Shown here: positions 48,094 to 54,215 of the stretch, in pieces
Layout of the letters: every line of letters begins with the position of its first letter
Numbering within the stretch: the first letter of the stretch is position 1
Source: Floccifex porci
Lineage (GTDB): Bacteria; Bacillota_I; Bacilli_A; Erysipelotrichales; Erysipelotrichaceae
Direction of reading: 5' to 3'
Assembly (NCBI RefSeq): GCF_009696175.1
Contig: NZ_VUMM01000002.1
Location: 124,001 to 188,000, forward strand
DNA length: 64,000 nt
Position numbers and translations under genes: made by a program
Notes under the pieces: generated by a model
The model's input: only the letters and a program-made list of their open reading frames with translations
Databases searched by the model: none
Told to the model about the DNA's origin: nothing

Positions 48094-49800
48094 ATGGCAT
48101 ATCAGGCTTTGTATAGAAAATACAGACCAAAAAATTTCGATGAAGTTGTAGGTCAGGAACATATCATTCAAACACTAAAAAATGCAATCTATCAGAATAA
48201 AATTGCTCATGCTTATTTATTTTGTGGTCCAAGAGGAACCGGAAAAACAACAACCGCAAAAATATTTGCGAAAATGTTAAATTGTGAAAATGAAAATAAA
48301 CCATGTGAAGAATGTGAAAACTGTAAAATGGCTTCTCAATCCTCTCATCCAGATATAATTGAAATTGATGCAGCCAGTAACAATGGTGTAGAAGAAGTTA
48401 GAAATCTGATTGATAAAGTAAAATATGCTCCTTTATCAGGAAAATATAAAATATATATTATTGATGAAGTTCATATGATGAGTACAAGTGCATTTAATGC
48501 TCTTCTTAAAACAATTGAAGAACCACCAGCACACGTAATTTTTATATTCGCAACTACAGAGCCAAATAAAGTTTTATCAACAATTATTTCAAGATGTCAA
48601 AGATTTGATTTTTCAAAAGTATCACAAAAAGATATAGAAAAAAGACTTAAAATTGTATGTAAAAAAGAAAATATTGAAATTGAAGAAGAAGCAATTTCTT
48701 TGATTGCTCAATTATCTGATGGTGGTATGAGAGATTCATTATCTATACTGGATCAGTGTACAGCTTACTGTATTACAAACATTACAGCAGATTCGGTACG
48801 TAAGATATATGGTGTATTAAATATTAAAGATATTGGTACACTCTATTCTTATTTATATAAGAAGGATGTAGATTCTTTATTAAAGACACTGGAGTCTTAT
48901 TCAAATATGGGAATTGATCTTCAAATGTTTGTTCGTGATTTTATTTCATTAATTAAAGAAAGCATCATTGTAGATTATTCTCCAGAAAGCACATTGGTTT
49001 CTGATACTCATAAAAGTATAATCGAAGAGTATTTTTCAAATACAACTGTTTCATATAAATTAAATGTTTTAAATCATTTAATGGATACATATTCTAAATT
49101 TGTATATGCATCAAACATATTGGACTACATTGAAACCTGTTTACTGACAATTATTTCTGAATCATATGATTTCAAAACAAAAGAATCAAAAGATAACCTG
49201 ATTCAGATTAAAAAAGAAGAAAATAATATTGAAAAAAAGGATAATCCTATTCCAGTCATAACCAATGAAATTAAAAAAGATGAGAATATCAATGTTTCAC
49301 GTGAAACATTGATACCGGAATCAGATAAAAAATTTATTTTAAATGACGATTACATTATACAATTACTGGTTGGAGCCAATAAAAAAATAAAATTGGAAGA
49401 TATAGAAAAAATGAAACAGCTAAGTATGTATATTTCAGATTTAAATTATGGAAAATATGCCAACAGTTTAAAAAATATGAAAGTACTAGCTAGTTCAGAT
49501 ACATATATGATTGTGGTGTTAAAATCAGATTTAGAAGTTAAAAATGTAAATAATATTCAGAATGAAGAAGGATATGAAAAATTTACGAATGTCATATTAG
49601 GTAAACCAAAAAAGATATTCGCAATGGATTTCAATCAGTACAGTCAGACAATGGATACATTCAGAAGACTATCTGCCTCAAAATCTTTACCAGAACCAGC
49701 AATTGTTCATGTGAATTATGATGAAAATCATATGAATATAGATAAAACAGAAGAAAATTTAATGAAAGTATTTAATGATTTAGAAATTATAGATGATTAA
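48094..49800 (+). CDS. dnaX: DNA polymerase III gamma/tau subunit
   Basis: The clamp-loader ATPase. The 568 residues show Walker A CGPRGTGKTTTAKIFAK near residue 44, a zinc module CENENKPCEECENC near 65-78, Walker B IYIIDEVHMMS near 124, and TTEPNKVLSTIISRCQRFDF near 153. Residues 360-415 form a lysine-rich linker before the C-terminal domain. That linker holds an A AAA AAG site at 49233-49239 and the parS palindrome at 49287-49314. recR follows after 12 bases without the ybaB gene usually found between. Confidence 0.97.
   Translation: MAYQALYRKYRPKNFDEVVGQEHIIQTLKNAIYQNKIAHAYLFCGPRGTGKTTTAKIFAKMLNCENENKPCEECENCKMASQSSHPDIIEIDAASNNGVEEVRNLIDKVKYAPLSGKYKIYIIDEVHMMSTSAFNALLKTIEEPPAHVIFIFATTEPNKVLSTIISRCQRFDFSKVSQKDIEKRLKIVCKKENIEIEEEAISLIAQLSDGGMRDSLSILDQCTAYCITNITADSVRKIYGVLNIKDIGTLYSYLYKKDVDSLLKTLESYSNMGIDLQMFVRDFISLIKESIIVDYSPESTLVSDTHKSIIEEYFSNTTVSYKLNVLNHLMDTYSKFVYASNILDYIETCLLTIISESYDFKTKESKDNLIQIKKEENNIEKKDNPIPVITNEIKKDENINVSRETLIPESDKKFILNDDYIIQLLVGANKKIKLEDIEKMKQLSMYISDLNYGKYANSLKNMKVLASSDTYMIVVLKSDLEVKNVNNIQNEEGYEKFTNVILGKPKKIFAMDFNQYSQTMDTFRRLSASKSLPEPAIVHVNYDENHMNIDKTEENLMKVFNDLEIIDD
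49233..49239 (+). other. Possible -1 frameshift site in dnaX
   Basis: The heptamer A AAA AAG is in the reading frame GAA AAA AAG GAT. A -1 slip gives AAA AAA GGA TAA, a stop one codon later, producing a 383-residue gamma-like protein. The E. coli dnaX site uses the same heptamer and also stops after one codon. I see no strong upstream Shine-Dalgarno stimulator. Confidence 0.5.
49287..49314. other. parS site (ParB-binding) inside dnaX
   Basis: The 16-mer TGTTTCACGTGAAACA at 49293-49308 matches the parS consensus TGTTNCACGTGAAACA completely. The palindrome extends perfectly to 28 bp from 49287 to 49314. In the protein it encodes part of the linker (NVSRET). ParA and ParB genes are in the same window. 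Confidence 0.93.
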
Positions 49801-49812
49801 CGGAGGAAATAA

Positions 49813-50400
49813 ATGTATCCAAAGAAATTTCAGAACATGATCGACTCCTATCAGAAATTACCAGGAGTCGGTAAGAAAACTGCAGAAAGATATGCGTTTA
49901 AAACGCTTGACTGGGATGAAGAAACTCTAGATCAGTTTATTCAGTCTTTAACAGATCTAAAAAAAGGAATCACCTATTGCCATATATGTGGTAATTTAAG
50001 TGAAGAAGATATATGTGATATCTGCAAAAATGAAAATCGCAATCACAATTGTATATGTGTGGTTCAAAATCCAAAAAACATTGATTCTATTGAAGCTATG
50101 CAAGAATTTAATGGTGTATACCATGTACTAAATGGAACAATTAATGTATCTAAAGGTGTTTTACCAGAACAATTAAATATACAATCTTTGATCAATCGAA
50201 TCAATGAGGATACAGAGGAAGTCATCTTAGCACTGGATCCAACTGCAGATGGAGAAACCACTTCAATGTATATATCAAAACTTTTGAACAACAAGTGTAA
50301 GGTCACTAAACTTGCCAATGGCATTCCTCTAGGATCTCATTTGGACTACACAGACCCTCTTACTCTGTTAAAGGCATTTCAAAAGCGTTCTAATAACTGA
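49813..50400 (+). CDS. recR: Recombination protein RecR
   Basis: RecR works with RecF and RecO in gap repair. The 195 residues begin with a helix-hairpin-helix (YQKLPGVGKKTAERYAFKTL), then a four-cysteine zinc finger (CHICGNLSEEDICDIC near 56-71) and a TOPRIM domain (ICVVQNPKNIDSIEAM near 81, LALDPTADGETTSMYIS near 140). An ACGGAGG site precedes the ATG, and a long hairpin follows. Confidence 0.97.
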   Translation: MYPKKFQNMIDSYQKLPGVGKKTAERYAFKTLDWDEETLDQFIQSLTDLKKGITYCHICGNLSEEDICDICKNENRNHNCICVVQNPKNIDSIEAMQEFNGVYHVLNGTINVSKGVLPEQLNIQSLINRINEDTEEVILALDPTADGETTSMYISKLLNNKCKVTKLANGIPLGSHLDYTDPLTLLKAFQKRSNN

Positions 50401-50404
50401 TTTT

Positions 50405-50874
50405 TCATATTTTAGCCATATGATTGCTCAGATTTAAGATAAAAGGCATTTATTTTTATATGATTTATATATGAAATATCATATAACTTAATAAATGCCT
50501 TTTTATATGAAATTTTATAAAAAAAATAGGAATTATTTATATTTTTCACATGGAGGATAAAATTAAGTTAAAACAAATATTTTAATAAAATTTAATATGA
50601 AATTTAAAAATAAAATCATATGATTGAAATATTTTAAAATCAGTATTAAAAATATTAAATTTAAAAAAACATATTAGAAATAACTTATTCATATGACTGC
50701 TCATATTTTATTTTTAAATATATGAAAATAATTTATGAATTCATATATTTTATTATCTATAAAAATTTAATGAATCAATAAATAAATTTAAAATATATGA
50801 AAATCCGATAAAGAATCATATACAATTAAATCATATTTATGATTTATATATGAAAAGATTAAATAAATTCATAT
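50405..50874. repeat. Array of five ATATGA-N15-TCATAT dyads with extra half-sites
   Basis: This gene-free stretch between recR and 50962 is extremely AT-rich. Five dyads with identical 15-base spacing begin at 50458, 50595, 50720, 50795 and 50848. Half-sites (TCATAT or ATATGA) not in the dyad frame lie at 50405, 50418, 50469, 50505, 50618, 50689, 50691, 50701 and 50831. Several dyads extend to TATATGA and TCATATA. Spacers differ in sequence, so the arms are conserved, not the whole unit. The last dyad ends 12 bases before the promoter of the next gene. Confidence 0.8.
50441..50507 (+). terminator. Long hairpin behind recR
   Basis: AAAAGGCATTTAT (50441-50453) and ATAAATGCCTTTT (50491-50503) pair perfectly over 13 bp. 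Inside, TATATGAT and ATCATATA form a second stem. T-rich sequence follows, so this probably ends the dnaX-recR transcript. The inner stem coincides with the first ATATGA-N15-TCATAT dyad. Confidence 0.65.
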
Positions 50875-50885
50875 TAGAATGATTG

Positions 50886-50914
50886 TTGTGATGAAAAAAA
50901 TATTTTGCTATAAT
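50886..50914 (+). promoter_or_regulatory. Promoter of the HTH/coiled-coil gene
   Basis: TTGTGA at 50886-50891, a 17-base spacer ending TGC, and perfect TATAAT at 50909-50914, an extended -10. The dyad array ends directly upstream, which suggests autoregulation. Confidence 0.8.
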
Positions 50915-50961
50915 TGTAAAAGATTTTTATATAGGAAAATCATGCGAAAAAGGGGTTTAAT

Positions 50962-51528
50962 ATGGATGAGAATCAGACAATAGATGTTTATTATGATATG
51001 GACATTGCACAAATATGTCAGCATTTTAATAAAACAAGAAATACAGTGGATAAGGCAGTCGCAAAACTGGTAAAAGATTATCCGGATAAAGATTATAAAT
51101 ATAAGAATCCAGATACAAAAAGAATTACAATCAAAGCAGAAGGTGTTGAAAAATTATCGACTTATTTTAGAAAAGAAAAGAATGAAATTTCAACCGTTGA
51201 AATGGAACTTCGATATGAAAATGAAAAATTAAAGGCGGTGATTGAGGAAAAAGATCGTTCTCAAAAATTGCTGGAACAGTTATATCAGGAAAAATTAAAA
51301 TTGGAACTTGAAAAATCAAAACAGACTTTTTTAATTGAACAACAGACAAAAGAAGAACAGATTCAGAAACTGGAAACAGAAAAATCGGAACTGATCAAAG
51401 AAAATCAGAATCTTCAACAAAAGATTGAAGATGTATCTGAATTACAGAAAGAATTAGAAGAACATAAAAAGAAAGAATCAGAATACAATTCCAAATCTTT
51501 CTTCTATCGTTTACTGCATAAGATATAG
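50962..51528 (+). CDS. HTH/coiled-coil protein, possible DNA-membrane tether (RocS-like layout)
   Basis: I do not recognise the family with certainty. Residues 8-60 look like a winged HTH (DIAQICQHFNKTRNTVDKAVAKL, then a wing and ITIKAEGVEKLSTYF), as in plasmid RepB-associated and RocS-type proteins. Residues 75-172 are a continuous coiled coil rich in E, K and Q. The last residues, SKSFFYRLLHKI, can form a short amphipathic helix able to touch the membrane. ATG 50962 has an AAAGGGG site. The gene overlaps the convergent CYTH gene by 25 bases. Function as a nucleoid tether is inference. Confidence 0.65.
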   Translation: MDENQTIDVYYDMDIAQICQHFNKTRNTVDKAVAKLVKDYPDKDYKYKNPDTKRITIKAEGVEKLSTYFRKEKNEISTVEMELRYENEKLKAVIEEKDRSQKLLEQLYQEKLKLELEKSKQTFLIEQQTKEEQIQKLETEKSELIKENQNLQQKIEDVSELQKELEEHKKKESEYNSKSFFYRLLHKI

Positions 51529-52067
51529 TCAAATGCTCTGGCAATTTTGCTAGGGCAATTTTTTTCATATTTCATATGAAAAGGATGAAGGATTTCATTA
51601 AAAGTCTTAATTCCATCATGTTCTTTTAAATATTCATATTCAATTTCATAATCATGTATATCATTAAAAATATTATAATCCGCACATAATTCGGCTTCTT
51701 CTGTTCTATAGATCCTTCTTTCTGTCTGTATCACAACAGTTTTCTTTAGTGGTTCACTCAAATTTAATTTCTGTAACCAGGATAATACTTCTGGATCGTT
51801 AATATTATCTATCTTATCCGTACTTATTTCTTTTTCATATTCAAAATGTGTTAATTTATCTTTTCTGATTTTTAAAGTAAATATTTTCTTTGAATCAATT
51901 GTTCGAATGCGTACTGCTGCATTCTGTTTTTTTACCTGTTTACTGGTCGTATCATAATAAGTATTGATCTGTATCCATGATTTTGAAAAATCATATGATT
52001 TTATAATCTGATCATATTGTTCTTTTGAAACAAGACATTTCAATTCTCTTTCCATCTGATTATACAT
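51504..52067 (-). CDS. CYTH-domain protein (YjbK-like)
   Basis: A 187-residue triphosphate-tunnel protein. The N-terminal ExExK-type signature appears as EREL KCLV near residues 6-13 (E, E, K alternate), with charged strands later: NAAVRIRTID, FTLKIRKD, EYEKEIS and DYEIEYEYL. Such proteins bind or hydrolyse triphosphates with metal. In Bacillus, yjbK lies near the NAD kinase and alarmone synthetase genes; here it is divergent from nadK. ATG 52067 follows AAAGGAGGG. Confidence 0.85.
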   Translation of the reverse strand: MYNQMERELKCLVSKEQYDQIIKSYDFSKSWIQINTYYDTTSKQVKKQNAAVRIRTIDSKKIFTLKIRKDKLTHFEYEKEISTDKIDNINDPEVLSWLQKLNLSEPLKKTVVIQTERRIYRTEEAELCADYNIFNDIHDYEIEYEYLKEHDGIKTFNEILHPFHMKYEKNCPSKIARAFDYILCSKR

Positions 52068-52120
52068 ATTAAAAATCCCTCCTTTATGATACAATAAAAC
52101 CTGTATAAAGGAAGGTCAAC

Positions 52121-52894
52121 ATGAAATTTTCAATAATTGATCGTATGGATCCCAATTCTATAATACAAAGAAATGAAATTCGTAATAAACTGATTCAGAA
52201 AAACTGGATATATGATGAAGAAAATCCAGGACTGGTGATATGTGTAGGTGGAGATGGTACTTTTTTAAGAGCTATTCATCAGTATTTACATATATTAGAT
52301 CATACAATGTTTGTAGGAATTCATACTGGAACTTTAGGTTTTTTAACTGATTTTACACAGGATGAAATTGATATTTTAATTGATTTAATTACAACAACGA
52401 CTCCAGTTATTGAAAATCGTCCAATGCTGGAAATTGAATTTCCACAAAATAACCAGATATATTATGCTTTAAATGAAATACGTATTTCTTGTATGGAACA
52501 TACTTTAAATTTAAATATATATATTGATGATGAAATTTTTGAAAAAACTTCAGGTTCAGGTATTTGTATCAGTACACAGGTAGGTTCCAGTGCTTTAAAT
52601 CGCGCTTTAAATGGTGCGGTTGTGGATTCAGGTTTGAATGTTTTGCAGTTATGTGAAATTATGCCAATATCAAATAAAAATCATCATTCGCTTCAGAATC
52701 CATATATTATGAAAGAAACAAGAAAAATTAAAATTACCGGGGATTCCATTCAGTACGCAAAGATCAATTATGATCATCTGAAAATCAATCCTGATCAATT
52801 AAATGAAATTCGCATTCAAAGTTCAGAAAAAAAAGTGCGATTTGCTCGATATCGCACCTATTCTTATTTAGAAAGATTAAAGAATTTATATTAG
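52121..52894 (+). CDS. nadK: NAD kinase
   Basis: The enzyme phosphorylates NAD to NADP. The 257 residues contain the GGDGT motif in ICVGGDGTFLRAIH near residue 43, HTGTLGFLTDF near 70, ALNEIRI near 125, and SGSGICISTQVGSSALNRALNGAV near 145, the counterpart of the TPTGSTAY region. AAAGGAAGGT precedes the ATG and an extended -10 (TGATACAAT) lies at 52087-52095. It ends in a terminator shared with the convergent SEDS gene. Confidence 0.93.
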   Translation: MKFSIIDRMDPNSIIQRNEIRNKLIQKNWIYDEENPGLVICVGGDGTFLRAIHQYLHILDHTMFVGIHTGTLGFLTDFTQDEIDILIDLITTTTPVIENRPMLEIEFPQNNQIYYALNEIRISCMEHTLNLNIYIDDEIFEKTSGSGICISTQVGSSALNRALNGAVVDSGLNVLQLCEIMPISNKNHHSLQNPYIMKETRKIKITGDSIQYAKINYDHLKINPDQLNEIRIQSSEKKVRFARYRTYSYLERLKNLY

Positions 52895-54129
52895 GAATAC
52901 GACAAAGTTGTATTCTTTTTTTGTTTCTTTCTTCCAATGGTAAATGTTTTCTTTGATACTGGAGAAGAATTCATCACAAAAGAGAAAGCGATAAAGTAGG
53001 ATAAGATACTGCTTCCTCCATAGGAAATTAAAGGAAGGGTAATACCAGTAATTGGAAGTAATCCAACAATCATACCAATATTCTGAAGCTGCTGATACAA
53101 TAACATTCCAATGACACCTAATACAACAAATCGATCTCTTTTCTGAACTATATTATAGGCAATTTTACAAAGATATAAGTCCAGAATTAAACACAATAAG
53201 ACAATATAAATGGTTCCCAAAAAACCAAAACATTGTCCAAATGCCGCAAAGATGAAATCTGTCTGGGCTTCAGGAATAGAAATAATGTTTGCCTGAGAAC
53301 CAAATCCAAATAAACCTGCAGATCCCAGTGACAGTAAAGAGGTATACAGCTGATTTGAACTTCCTAAGATATTGCTTTCTGGATCCAGCCAGGCATCAAT
53401 TCTCTGTACACGATAAGAGGAAATTAAAGATGCCAGCAGATCAGGTTCTTTATAGTAAAGGAATAAAAACGAAATAATCACAATGCCTAGAAGTGTAAAG
53501 ATTCCAATAATATAACCTCTTCGAATTCCACTGCATACAAGCATGATAAAGATATTGAAACAAATAATGATACACAATCCTGTATCAGGCTGTAAAACGA
53601 TCAGAATCAGTGGAGGTATTAAAACTTTGGCAATTTCAATCAACAATTGTAAATCTGTTTTAAAATTGGCATCTGGATATGTATCCTGATGTTTTGCGAT
53701 GATTTGAGCTATCATTACAATCAATACAATTTTGATAAATTCACTAGGCTGAAAGCTGGCAAAAGGAATGGTAAACCAGCTTATAGCTCCATTTATAACA
53801 GGAGCTAAAGGCAATGTATGATGAATTGTCAGATATAAAATACGAGAAAATAACAGGTAAACAAGAGTCACCAGTAGAAAATAATAGGCTTTCTTTATAT
53901 ATTTATAGATAAAATCGTTACTGAAAGAACAGAAAAACATCATCGCAAAAAAGCCAATGATATACCACATAGCCTGACGGATCATATAGCTGGTTCCTGT
54001 ACCGGTCTTAATTAAATTAGAAGCGTTATAAATCGCAAAAAGGCTTGTCAAACCCATAATCACAAGTATAATAATAAATCCAATATCAATTTTATAAATT
54101 TTATTTTTAAATAGAATTGTCTGTTTCAA
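52891..54129 (-). CDS. SEDS-family peptidoglycan polymerase (RodA/FtsW-like)
   Basis: A 412-residue protein with about ten membrane segments. SEDS proteins polymerise lipid II into glycan strands together with a class B penicillin-binding protein. Family marks are FASFQPSEFIKIVLIV near residue 125, LQPDTGLCIII near 180, and the C-terminal GLLPITGITLPLISYGGSSIL near 358. RodA and FtsW cannot be separated with confidence; no pbp partner lies next to it. The extracytoplasmic loop contains AQTDFIFAAFGQCFGFLG, also typical. Confidence 0.92.
   Translation of the reverse strand: MKQTILFKNKIYKIDIGFIIILVIMGLTSLFAIYNASNLIKTGTGTSYMIRQAMWYIIGFFAMMFFCSFSNDFIYKYIKKAYYFLLVTLVYLLFSRILYLTIHHTLPLAPVINGAISWFTIPFASFQPSEFIKIVLIVMIAQIIAKHQDTYPDANFKTDLQLLIEIAKVLIPPLILIVLQPDTGLCIIICFNIFIMLVCSGIRRGYIIGIFTLLGIVIISFLFLYYKEPDLLASLISSYRVQRIDAWLDPESNILGSSNQLYTSLLSLGSAGLFGFGSQANIISIPEAQTDFIFAAFGQCFGFLGTIYIVLLCLILDLYLCKIAYNIVQKRDRFVVLGVIGMLLYQQLQNIGMIVGLLPITGITLPLISYGGSSILSYFIAFSFVMNSSPVSKKTFTIGRKKQKKNTTLSYS
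52895..52922 (+). terminator. Terminator of nadK
   Basis: GAATAC (52895-52900) and GTATTC (52910-52915) form the stem, with CAA/TTG pairing inside the loop, followed by seven T residues. It overlaps the end of the convergent gene. Confidence 0.75.
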
Positions 54130-54186
54130 AATATATACCTCTTATAATTTTATAGTATAACACAAGTGAAAAGAATTAAAAAATAA

Positions 54187-54195
54187 TGATATAAT
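54187..54195 (+). promoter_or_regulatory. Extended -10 promoter of the mutS-mutL-miaA operon
   Basis: TGATATAAT lies 21 bases before the mutS ATG and drives the rightward operon. No clear -35 is visible. Confidence 0.6.
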
Positions 54196-54215
54196 ATGTG
54201 CATTGGAGATTGTTT

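Noticed and set aside
49287-49314. parS palindrome as RNA hairpin stimulating the dnaX frameshift
   Set aside because: It begins about 47 bases after the slippery heptamer; known stimulatory structures lie about five to nine bases downstream.
50405-50874. CRISPR array in the AT-rich repeat region
   Set aside because: The repeated part is only two six-base arms with fixed 15-base spacing, the distances between units vary from 53 to 137 bases, and no cas genes are present.
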